Origin: Firmicutes bacterium ADurb.Bin193
Lineage (GTDB): Bacteria; Bacillota; Clostridia; Monoglobales; Firm-18
DNA: 55,460 bases
NCBI GenBank assembly: GCA_002070105.1
Contig: MWCQ01000015.1
Span: 1-55,460 of the forward strand
Reading direction: 5' to 3'
Both the position numbers and the translations under genes were made by a program. A model generated the notes under the pieces. It did not search any database and was not told the DNA's origin. It worked only from the letters and a program-made list of their open reading frames with translations. Positions within the stretch are counted from its first letter, which is position 1, and every line of letters begins with the position of its first letter. This document shows positions 41,026 through 48,454 of this stretch, one piece after another.

Positions 41026-42282
41026 CTATCCTTTTTTACTAAGAAGGTATTTCTCCGCCTTTGCACACCAAAGTCCGTTGTTTTCCTTTATAATTTTCGC
41101 AAGCTCTCTGTAAAATTCATCATCCTTACCGAGGGCTTCAAAATCGGCAATCGCGGTAAGCGGCATATTTATATTGGTATAAATAAGCTTTTTCCCGCCC
41201 GGAATGTTCGGAAGGTTAAGCGTTGTTCCGATAACGGAGTCAAGCCCGCCTATATGCGTAACCATTGCCGCCGGGTTAATTCTTCCCTTTTCCATCATTT
41301 CAAGCGATTCAATCATATCCGCCGTGTTGCCTCCGCTTGTTCCGACGATATGGGTTGAGGCGTAATGCACATTATAGAAATTAAACATTGCCGAAAATTC
41401 GGGGTCTGTCGGGCCCGCAAAAAAGTTAAGGCAACCGTCCCTCGATAGTATTTTGTCGCCAAGCTCAACAACCTGCTTTACGGGAGCGAAAACGAAAACA
41501 TCGTCATACCCCGCTCCATCGGTCAGCGACATAAGATATTCCTTTGCATCCGCAACCCTTGCAGTGTTGACATATACAAGCTTTACGCCGTTTTTCGCCG
41601 CCTCGGACACGGGCAAAATCTCTTCACACCTTTTAAGCCTTGCATCGTCAATATCCGTTACAACAAGGAATGAGGGCTTTAGATCGCAGTGAACGGCATA
41701 GTCAATCGCGCCCATACCCATCGGGCCGGCGCCCGCAAGAATAGCCATTTTCCCGCCCTGTTTTATGCCCATTTTATGCTCATAGCTCCCCGCCGTCGTA
41801 TGATAATTGGCGTGAAATGCGCCGACGATACAGCTCATGGGCTCGGCAAGCGAGCCGTAGAAAAACGCCTCGCCGCCATAGGGAAGAAGGCAACCCTGCT
41901 CCATTACCTCGTTCGGAATTATAATATATGTCGCATCGCCGCCTATGTATTGATACGAATAACCGGGGGCGTCAAGGCTTCCCTTATAATTAAGCGCAGG
42001 CTGAATGGAAAACTTGTCGCCCGCTTTGAATTTATCGCGCCACTTTTTACCGACCTCAACAAGCTCACCACAAAATTCATGCCCTATTATGACGGGGTTT
42101 TTGTCTATGTCATCGGGAACCCTTTTGTGTGCGCTCCCCTGCTTTGCCGCCTTGTAGTTTGACATGCAAAGGCTGTCGGACACTACCCTTGCCAGAATTT
42201 CGTTTTCCTTTATCGGCGGAAGGTCAAATTCCTCAAGCCTTAAATCCTCATTTCCGTAAAAACGAACCGCTTTTGTTTTCAT
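41026..42282 (-). CDS. Zinc-type dehydrogenase, L-sorbose-1-phosphate-reductase-like
   Basis: 418 aa, longer than typical MDR enzymes. Opening KAVRFYGNEDLRLEEF, SDSLCMSNYKAAKQGSAHKR, GHEFCGELVEVGKKW, the nucleotide-binding ILAGAGPMGMGAIDYA, and VTHIGGLDSVIGTTLNLPN. I associate this set, including the insertion after the first cysteine, with SorE-type sorbose-1-phosphate reductases. No phosphotransferase genes are near, so a free or other phosphorylated polyol or sugar acid is possible. First enzyme gene after the DeoR regulator. Confidence 0.72.
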   Translation of the reverse strand: MKTKAVRFYGNEDLRLEEFDLPPIKENEILARVVSDSLCMSNYKAAKQGSAHKRVPDDIDKNPVIIGHEFCGELVEVGKKWRDKFKAGDKFSIQPALNYKGSLDAPGYSYQYIGGDATYIIIPNEVMEQGCLLPYGGEAFFYGSLAEPMSCIVGAFHANYHTTAGSYEHKMGIKQGGKMAILAGAGPMGMGAIDYAVHCDLKPSFLVVTDIDDARLKRCEEILPVSEAAKNGVKLVYVNTARVADAKEYLMSLTDGAGYDDVFVFAPVKQVVELGDKILSRDGCLNFFAGPTDPEFSAMFNFYNVHYASTHIVGTSGGNTADMIESLEMMEKGRINPAAMVTHIGGLDSVIGTTLNLPNIPGGKKLIYTNINMPLTAIADFEALGKDDEFYRELAKIIKENNGLWCAKAEKYLLSKKG

Positions 42283-42341
42283 AATCGTTATCTGCTCCGT
42301 TCTGCCGCAACGGCATATATTTAAAAATCAGGGTGAAAAGC

Positions 42342-43112
42342 CTAATTTATTTTTGCCATACCGCTTTTGCGTACCCCCTGACAAAGTTTCTTTTTTATCT
42401 CCTCGGATACGCCGTCGTCGGTTATGACAAGGTCGACATCCGAAAGCTTTGCGAAGGTAAACGGGAGATTCTTTCCGAATTTTGTGTTGTCCATAAGCAC
42501 AATCGTCCTGCTCGCCTTTTCGATAACCTTTTTTTTGATTTCGCCCTCGCTGTAATCGCCGCAGGTAAACCCGTTTTTGAAGGAAAATCCCGACGAGGCG
42601 ATAAACGCCGTGTCAATGTTAATGTTGTCAAGGAAATTAAGCGCCGTTATCCCCGACAGCGACAGGTTGTCGCGGTTTAGATTCCCGCCAATCAGGTTTA
42701 TTACCGCATTCTGGTCTTTCGCACACTCCAGCGCAACATTGGGTGCGCTTGTGGTTATGAAAAGCTTTTGGTTCTCAATAAGTCGGGCAAGATACATAAC
42801 CGTTGTTCCCGAATCTATGAAAATCGAGCGCCCCTCTTCAACATATTCCAAAGCCTTTTTGGCAATTGCGTATTTTTCCGCGGTATTCTCGGAGGAACGC
42901 TTTGAATAAAGCTCTTCCTTTATCCTCGAAAGATGAGAAATGCTTTTTGCGCCGCCTCTCGTTAAAACAACATCACCCGACTCCTCAAGCTTTTTAAGGT
43001 CACGCCTTAATGTCATCGAAGATACACCTTCGAAGAATACCTCAAGCTCCGAAAGTTTTACCTCGCCTTTTTCCTGTATATGCTGTCTGATAAGCGAAAT
43101 TCGTTCATTCAC
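42342..43112 (-). CDS. DeoR-family transcriptional regulator
   Basis: 256 aa from GTG 43112 (GGTGGAAG upstream; an upstream extension reads as a hydrophobic non-family sequence). N-terminal winged HTH 1-55 (ERISLIRQHIQEKGEVKLSE, VSSMTLRRDLKKLEESG, VVLTRGGAK) and sugar-phosphate sensor domain (IFIDSGTTVMYLARLI, INLIGGNLNRDNLSLSG, DTAFIASSGFSFKNGFT). DeoR regulators sense phosphosugars, in line with the enzyme neighbours. First gene of the operon, 59 bp ahead of the SorE-like gene, so it probably autoregulates via the palindrome at 43201-43228. Confidence 0.88.
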   Translation of the reverse strand: MNERISLIRQHIQEKGEVKLSELEVFFEGVSSMTLRRDLKKLEESGDVVLTRGGAKSISHLSRIKEELYSKRSSENTAEKYAIAKKALEYVEEGRSIFIDSGTTVMYLARLIENQKLFITTSAPNVALECAKDQNAVINLIGGNLNRDNLSLSGITALNFLDNINIDTAFIASSGFSFKNGFTCGDYSEGEIKKKVIEKASRTIVLMDNTKFGKNLPFTFAKLSDVDLVITDDGVSEEIKKKLCQGVRKSGMAKIN

Positions 43113-43176
43113 ATCTTCCACCCCCACCCACATGATGTTACAAATTAACAAAAATATTAAAATTATTAACATATTT

Positions 43177-43205
43177 ATGATACAACATAAAATAGAAGTT
43201 GTCAA
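43177..43205 (-). promoter_or_regulatory. Promoter of the deoR-led operon
   Basis: On the - strand TTGACA (43205-43200), 17 nt, TATCAT (43182-43177), about 65 nt before GTG 43112. The -35 is inside one arm of the palindrome 43201-43228. Confidence 0.75.
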
Positions 43206-43228
43206 TAATTTTAATAAAAATTATTGAC
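43201..43228. promoter_or_regulatory. Perfect 12-bp palindromic operator over the deoR promoter -35
   Basis: GTCAATAATTTT (43201-43212), 4-nt centre AATA, AAAATTATTGAC (43217-43228). It covers all but one base of the -35 hexamer. Best candidate binding site of the DeoR protein. Further TGTTAAT half-sites lie downstream of the -10. Confidence 0.65.
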
Positions 43229-43249
43229 TTTTTTATGAAAAATACAAAA

Positions 43250-43273
43250 CCCCCTCCGAATTATCAGAGGGGG
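43250..43273 (-). terminator. Terminator of the symporter operon
   Basis: CCCCCTC (43250-43256) pairs with GAGGGGG (43267-43273); the - strand reading continues TTTTGTATTTTT. It follows the symporter stop at 43308 by about 35 bp and separates it from the deoR operon. Confidence 0.85.
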
Positions 43274-43307
43274 CAGTGCTGGTATAAAGATTCTATTTTG
43301 TCGTATC

Positions 43308-44903
43308 TTACATTACGGATTTGTTTTCCTTTGCATTGCCGATTATTACCCAAGCAAGCCCCGCCGCAATAAACGAAAGCGGAAGCCCGATAACAATCGC
43401 GTCTACCATTGAAAGCGTGTTAAGCGGCGTACCCTTTACGATTGATGTTGTGTTAAACAACAATTTGCAAAGTGAAAGACTTGCCGCAGTTTTCTCCTGA
43501 ACGAAGAAAAGCCAAAACAGGCTTGAAACCGAGCCTGTAAGCATGCTTGTGATTGCGGCGCCTCTGGGGAATTTTTTGATATACAAGGCCGCAATATATA
43601 CCGGCAAAAAGGCTGAGGCGCAAAGTCCGTAAAACAGCGAGGTTCCGATTGCGATAATTGCCATGCTGACATCTAATTTTGACGACAGCCATGCCACGAT
43701 TATGCTTATCAAAAGCCCGATTATCATAGCTATTTTTGTAAGCTTTATGGTATCGGTTTTAAGATTTAACGATTGCTTTAGGAAATCACGGCCGAGCGCA
43801 GTCCCCATTGTATGTCCGAGCGCATTCAATGTTGACATTGCCGCCGCCATAAGCACGACAAGGAATGCCCCGCCGAACCATTTGGGCAGAAAATCTCTTA
43901 TAAATACGGGTATAATGCTGTCATTTGCGCCTGCGGCAACAATCGCTATTTTACCCGTGGCATTATAAAAAGCCACATTTGAAAGCGCACCGACCGTAAA
44001 AGCCACACCCGTCATAAACAGTATGAAAATTCCGCCCGAAAGCACGGCGCGGTTAAGCTCTTTACTGCTTTTTACCGTCATAAATTTAACCGAAAGCTGA
44101 GGCTGCGCCAAAACGCCGATTCCGACACCCGCTACGAGGGTGGTTACAATGTTCCACCAAAGCGGCGTACCCGCTTTCGGCATTGATGTCCAGCCGGTAA
44201 AACCTATTTTTGCAAGCCCTCCTATCTGCTCAGCCACGCCAGGCATCTGCGGAAGAACGGAAAGCGAGGAGTGTGCACCTACAATACCGCCCAAAATCGA
44301 ATATGTGTAAATAATCAAAAACGCCATGCCCGCAAACAGTATTCCGCCCTGAAAGGCGTCCGAGTACATGATGCCCTTTAAGCCGCCGAAAATAACCATA
44401 ACAGCGGCGAGCAAGCCCAAAACAATAAGCACCACTCCGAAGCTTATCCCCGTATACTGCGAAACATAGTCAACAATACCCTTTAATACTGCGGAAGCGT
44501 ATATAGGCATAAACAGGAAGATTAGCAAGCCGGCATAACCCTGCATAAATTTTGAGCCGAAGCGAACGGCAAAAAATTCGGGCATTGTGTTTGTGCCAAG
44601 CTCATGGCCGATTTTTCTGGTCCTCTTGCCGAACACAACGAATGCGATAAAAACGCCGGCAATTATGTTAAATACGGTAAGCCACAACAGGCACATTCCG
44701 AACTGTCCCGCCGCACCGCCGAAACCGACTATCGCCGATGTACTTATGAAGGTTGCGCCGTACGAAAGTGCCATTACTACGGGATGAATTTTTTTGCCCG
44801 CAAGAAGAAAGTCACCGGAATTTCTTGTATTCTTATATCCGATGTAAGAAAGCGCAACCATTATAATTATGTAAACTATCAAGCCTAACAAAACATAGGT
44901 CAT
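43308..44903 (-). CDS. Sodium:solute symporter family transporter
   Basis: 531 aa, about 13 membrane segments. SSS family signatures: NTRNSGDFLLAGKKIHPVVM, LSYGATFISTSAIVGFGG, GQFGMCLLWLTVFNII, MPEFFAVRFGSKFMQGYAG, FGGLKGIMYSDAFQGGI (the conserved sodium-symporter stretch), AMSTLNALGHTMGTALGRD. Uses Na+ to import a small organic acid, sugar or amino acid; most like pantothenate/monocarboxylate-type members, but substrate is not readable. Starts inside the stop of the small upstream gene (ATGA). Its closeness to the 2-oxoacid dehydrogenase operon suggests it may feed that pathway. Confidence 0.9.
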   Translation of the reverse strand: MTYVLLGLIVYIIIMVALSYIGYKNTRNSGDFLLAGKKIHPVVMALSYGATFISTSAIVGFGGAAGQFGMCLLWLTVFNIIAGVFIAFVVFGKRTRKIGHELGTNTMPEFFAVRFGSKFMQGYAGLLIFLFMPIYASAVLKGIVDYVSQYTGISFGVVLIVLGLLAAVMVIFGGLKGIMYSDAFQGGILFAGMAFLIIYTYSILGGIVGAHSSLSVLPQMPGVAEQIGGLAKIGFTGWTSMPKAGTPLWWNIVTTLVAGVGIGVLAQPQLSVKFMTVKSSKELNRAVLSGGIFILFMTGVAFTVGALSNVAFYNATGKIAIVAAGANDSIIPVFIRDFLPKWFGGAFLVVLMAAAMSTLNALGHTMGTALGRDFLKQSLNLKTDTIKLTKIAMIIGLLISIIVAWLSSKLDVSMAIIAIGTSLFYGLCASAFLPVYIAALYIKKFPRGAAITSMLTGSVSSLFWLFFVQEKTAASLSLCKLLFNTTSIVKGTPLNTLSMVDAIVIGLPLSFIAAGLAWVIIGNAKENKSVM

Positions 44904-45034
44904 TTTCCCCCACCCCCGTTTTCACCGTTGTCATCACGGTTCCAATAAACAGCCCCGTAGACAATACACAAAATCGCTCCACCTATCGAAAGTAAATAAG
45001 CAAGCCACACAGATGCGTCGGGCAATCCTAACAT
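44900..45034 (-). CDS. Symporter small accessory membrane protein
   Basis: 44 aa, ATG 45034 with GGGAGGGAAGG upstream. One membrane segment (about 10-30, VWLAYLLSIGGAILCIVYG), then a polar Gly/Asn tail. It begins LGLPDASV like the tiny proteins encoded just before SSS symporters in Bacillota, and overlaps the symporter by 4 bp, so the two are made together, probably as a transporter complex. Confidence 0.85.
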   Translation of the reverse strand: MLGLPDASVWLAYLLSIGGAILCIVYGAVYWNRDDNGENGGGGK

Positions 45035-45140
45035 ATTACCTTCCTCCCTTTTTTTATTCCTCATTTTATAAAGAATTTTCTATGAATACACGGTGGTCGT
45101 CACCATTATAATTCTATTGTTAAAAAATGTGATTGAAATT

Positions 45141-45169
45141 ATTATATTTGAAAAAATTTTGTATGTCAA
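45141..45169 (-). promoter_or_regulatory. Promoter of the symporter operon
   Basis: On the - strand TTGACA (45169-45164), 17 nt, TATAAT (45146-45141): perfect consensus, leader about 100 nt to ATG 45034. Confidence 0.82.
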
Positions 45170-45187
45170 CAAAAACTTTTGCATATT

Positions 45188-45307
45188 AAATAAAGCGTTT
45201 CGGCGCGATGCGATTTCGTAAAACGCATCCGCTCGCCCCGCGAGGGTAAGCGAAGGCAGATTCATTCCGCCTAAGCGCGGAAATTACGCGAATTTCGCGT
45301 AATTTCC
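45188..45307. repeat. Dispersed multi-hairpin repeat, copy A
   Basis: AAATAAAGCGTTTCGGCGCG start, then AAACGCATCCGCTCGC, GCGAGGGTAAGCGAAGGC and CATTCCGCC. Ends in a perfect 14-bp palindrome, GGAAATTACGCGAA (45279-45292) / TTCGCGTAATTTCC (45294-45307). It lies upstream of the symporter promoter and downstream of the araC-type gene. Same orientation as copies B and C. Confidence 0.8.
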
Positions 45308-45727
45308 TATGAATTGACAAAAAAAGCGCCCCGACACAGTTTTCACCACTAATGTCGAGACGGCTTGTTTTGCAATCCAAAACAAAAGAGGAGCTTGCCT
45401 CTTTCGTTTTCAGGCTTGCTTAAAAAATGCTTCATCAGCAATATCAAGACTTGCAATGGTTTTACATTTTCCCCGACCGCTCCCATAAAAATGTGCGCAA
45501 ACCCCTTCAAAACTGCCAAAACCGAGAGGTTTCGAAGGGATATGCTTACATTTTAAGGCATACAGCCGGAAAACAGAGTTTTTCAGCTTAGCATGCTTTA
45601 GCACTTTTTAATGTCGTCAAATTCATTTTTCTGCGGCGGGAAAAATTCGTCAAGCGGGAACCGAAGCGAGTTAAACAAATCGCAGGGGTTTTCATCGGTA
45701 CCCGAAATCCCATAAACACAAAACCGC
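45308..45727. other. Non-coding or decayed 420-bp stretch between copy A and the AraC-type gene
   Basis: No gene with ribosome site. On the - strand two short open stretches look coding-like: one ending near 45604 (residues GTDENPCDLFNSLRFPLDEF, FFPPQKNEFDDIKKC) and one at 45410-45604 (KHIPSKPLGFGSFEGVCAHF, KTIASLDIADEAFFKQA). They lack starts and known domains. A hairpin AGGAGCTTGCCTCTTTC-type region lies near 45390. It may be part of a larger mobile or repeat unit together with copy A. Confidence 0.35.
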
Positions 45728-48052
45728 TTATGCGTTTCTGTAACTTCCGGGGGTTACGCCCTCGTACTTTTTGAATGTTCTGATAAAGGTATTGCTGTTG
45801 TAGTATCCGACTATCTGAGCAATTTCACCGATATTGTATTTTTCATGCTTTAACAGGTATTTCGCTTTAACAAGGCGCACCCTGTTAAGATAATCCAAAA
45901 GCCCCTCACCTATCTGAGTTTTGAAAACGCGGGAGATATAATCGGGGTGCATCGAAAACATTTCGGCAATTGTTGAAATATTAAGGTCTGCGTTTTCATA
46001 GTTTTCGTCAATAAATTTCTTTACCCTAAGCCCGATAGAATCCGGTCGGATTCCCTTCTCCTCAAGCATATAGTGGCACATCTGCCTTATAATTTTTTTG
46101 ATTGTCTCTTTCATGTCTATTATCGTACTGCATTTCAAAAACGATTCCACCGAATCCATCTGCTCAACCAAAATATTTTCACGGTGGCTGCCGATTTCGT
46201 CAAGCGTCTTAATAACCGTGCTCATAATATCGAACATGAGACATCTTGCAAGAGAAATTGAGAGGGAAGCCGATGAAGGTTTTTTGGAAAAATTCCTCTC
46301 GAAAATATCCTCCAAAACAAGCTCCGCATTCTCACAGTCCCCTGATTTTATATTCATAATAAGTGCCTGTTCTGTTTCAATCGGATAGTAATAATTCTGT
46401 TCGGCGGTAACGATTGTATTATACGGAATTACTATTCCGTTGCCCTTTATAAGCCTGTATTCCATTGCCTCAAACGCCTCGGAATAGGCTTTGGGTATTC
46501 CGCTGAAGGTCTTGTGAATATCGCTTACCGATGCCGTCAGCTTAATGTTGAAATTCTTATATACAAATTTTAAAGCTTCGTTCACCGTTCGGATTATGTC
46601 CTCAAGACTGTTTGTACTTTTGGTACCGAGATTTACAAGACAGGTCATCATTGATTCCGATTCAACCATAATTCCGACCATATCATTAAGCTCCAGCATT
46701 TCTTCAACGGCGTGGGTTATAACCAAATTCACCATTGCAAGCTCCTTTTGGTTTTTTCCGTCCCTCGCACGGTGAAAAATGTCGCCGCAGTCGTCTATGT
46801 GAAGGAGTACCACCGCGAAGCTGTCGGACTGAAACTTTATGTCAAGCGCCGCAAGCATGTCGTTAACGGATGAGTAGTTCCCCGCCCTTCCTTTTAAGAG
46901 CCTGCTTATAAAGCTTGATTTGAGCGCCTCGTTCTGATGACCGAGAACATTGCGTATTTTCTTCTTTTCATCTACCATTTCATGAACGGCCTTTGTTATG
47001 AGCTCGTATTCGTTCGCCCCTTTTTCGTTGTGCCCCTTCCCCTCAAAAACTTCCTCCATAATTTCCTTTACGGGCTTGTAATTTCGTTTGGCAAAGAACA
47101 CGGACAAGAATACACCCACAGCCAGCAACAAAAGCGCACCGATCCATAAAAGACCTTGCAAAGAGCCACTCTCAACACCGAAAGCGCTTTTCGGCGTTAT
47201 AACAAGGTAAGAAAGCTCCGCAACCTCTGACGGTATGTATGAAATCAATACGCTCTTGCCGAGCAGGGTTGTGCTTGTTACCCTGTAATTACCCTCAAGG
47301 ACCTTATGGGCGGTTCGTTCAGGCAACGCTGCCGGTAAGGTGGACACCAAAATGTTTTTGAATTTATCCAAAATTGTAACATTGCTGCCTTGTTTAGCTG
47401 TGATATCGGACAGTCTTTCCGAATCAAGCCGTGCGACAATCGCGCCGAGGACTTCGTTTCCGTCGGGAGCGGCAAGGGATTGTATGTATAAAAGCAAGCC
47501 CTCTTTTGCGCTTTCATCGGTATCGGTCGTTTTTCTGATATTAAGATAGGTTTTTGAATGTTCCCCTGTAAGAAGGCTGATCCATTGTCTGTAGGAAAGA
47601 TAATCTCCCATTTTTAAAGCGCTGTACATTGGTTCGCTTTGGGCATGGGAATCGGGTGACAAAACAAGATCGAGCGGCTTAAAATATATGTAAATGTCGC
47701 TTATTGCTTCGTTTTTTGAAATATCATTTTTTAATCGGTCCGAAAGTTGCGTGGCGGTATCGCCGATAGTCCCGGACATTTGTCCGCTTGATGCAAGCAT
47801 AAAAGAAACCCGACCGTCGGAAGCTATATCCGAAACAAGCCTTTGTGCATTCTTCAAATAGCTGTCAACAACAACCCCGACACGACCTGCCGCATTGTAG
47901 CCCGATTCTTCAGCCATATTGCTTATAATCGAGTGCGCGACAAAAAGGCTCATTCCCGCAAAAGAATTATAAATAAGCATAAAAATAATATATGAAAATA
48001 TCCATGATGCAAAAACAGTTTTTCTTTTGCTCCATAGTTTTTTAATGCCCAT
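45728..48052 (-). CDS. Membrane-bound AraC-family regulator with extracytoplasmic sensor
   Basis: 774 aa, ATG 48052. Two membrane segments (about 12-35 and 300-325) flank a roughly 260-residue outside sensor domain (helix-rich, double-Cache-like start GRVGVVVDSYLKNAQRLVSD). A cytoplasmic GGDEF-free middle region (about 370-620) follows, then a C-terminal AraC domain (about 670-774): NISTIAEMFSMHPDYISRVF, RVRLVKAKYLLKHEKYN, IGEIAQIVGYYNSNTFIRTF, YEGVTPGSYR. Typical of one-component sensors for extracellular sugars that activate glycan-use genes. It lies directly downstream of, and co-oriented with, the GH43-sulfatase genes, which it probably controls. Confidence 0.88.
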   Translation of the reverse strand: MGIKKLWSKRKTVFASWIFSYIIFMLIYNSFAGMSLFVAHSIISNMAEESGYNAAGRVGVVVDSYLKNAQRLVSDIASDGRVSFMLASSGQMSGTIGDTATQLSDRLKNDISKNEAISDIYIYFKPLDLVLSPDSHAQSEPMYSALKMGDYLSYRQWISLLTGEHSKTYLNIRKTTDTDESAKEGLLLYIQSLAAPDGNEVLGAIVARLDSERLSDITAKQGSNVTILDKFKNILVSTLPAALPERTAHKVLEGNYRVTSTTLLGKSVLISYIPSEVAELSYLVITPKSAFGVESGSLQGLLWIGALLLLAVGVFLSVFFAKRNYKPVKEIMEEVFEGKGHNEKGANEYELITKAVHEMVDEKKKIRNVLGHQNEALKSSFISRLLKGRAGNYSSVNDMLAALDIKFQSDSFAVVLLHIDDCGDIFHRARDGKNQKELAMVNLVITHAVEEMLELNDMVGIMVESESMMTCLVNLGTKSTNSLEDIIRTVNEALKFVYKNFNIKLTASVSDIHKTFSGIPKAYSEAFEAMEYRLIKGNGIVIPYNTIVTAEQNYYYPIETEQALIMNIKSGDCENAELVLEDIFERNFSKKPSSASLSISLARCLMFDIMSTVIKTLDEIGSHRENILVEQMDSVESFLKCSTIIDMKETIKKIIRQMCHYMLEEKGIRPDSIGLRVKKFIDENYENADLNISTIAEMFSMHPDYISRVFKTQIGEGLLDYLNRVRLVKAKYLLKHEKYNIGEIAQIVGYYNSNTFIRTFKKYEGVTPGSYRNA

Positions 48053-48196
48053 AACATCCACTCTCTTTTGTATGTATTTCAATGGATAAACCCGATTTAA
48101 TCATTTTATGAATAATGCCTTGATAACGGATTGCCGACACGGTACTAATTCTTTATTTGTAGGATTTTCGTGATATAAGTACAGAGTTTCAATATA

Positions 48197-48225
48197 ATTA
48201 TAATACAAATTATCGATTATTGCAA
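48197..48225 (-). promoter_or_regulatory. Promoter of the AraC-type regulator gene
   Basis: On the - strand TTGCAA (48225-48220), 17 nt, TATAAT (48202-48197). Leader about 140 nt to ATG 48052. Confidence 0.7.
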
Positions 48226-48255
48226 ATAAAATTTTAGTTACAACGCAAAACATAA

Positions 48256-48297
48256 AATAAACGCCTTCGGCTAAACACAAAAGCCGAGGCGTTTATT
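48256..48297 (-). terminator. Terminator of the GH43 operon
   Basis: AATAAACGCCT(T)CGGCT (48256-48272) pairs with AGCCGAGGCGTTTATT (48282-48297): 16-bp stem with one bulge. The - strand then reads TTTATGTTTT. Repeat copy B lies between the GH43 stop and this terminator, hence in the 3' untranslated region. Confidence 0.85.
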
Positions 48298-48313
48298 AAG
48301 AATCCTATATCAT

Positions 48314-48412
48314 AAAAAAGCGTTTCGGCGCGTAGCGCTTTCCGAAATGCAACTGCTCGCCGCGCGAGCGTGAGCGAAGGCGGAATTCATTTCCGCCGAA
48401 GCGTGAAATTAA
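48314..48412. repeat. Dispersed multi-hairpin repeat, copy B
   Basis: Stems: GCGTTTCGG/CCGAAATGC (48320-48328, 48342-48350), GCTCGC/GCGAGC (48355-48360, 48364-48369), GGCGGAA/TTCCGCC (48379-48385, 48391-48397). The terminal stem is lost: only GAAATTAATT remains. Same orientation as copies A and C. Confidence 0.8.
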
Positions 48413-48454
48413 TTAAAACATACTCAAAATCCGACTATTGACTATCGCTTTTTG

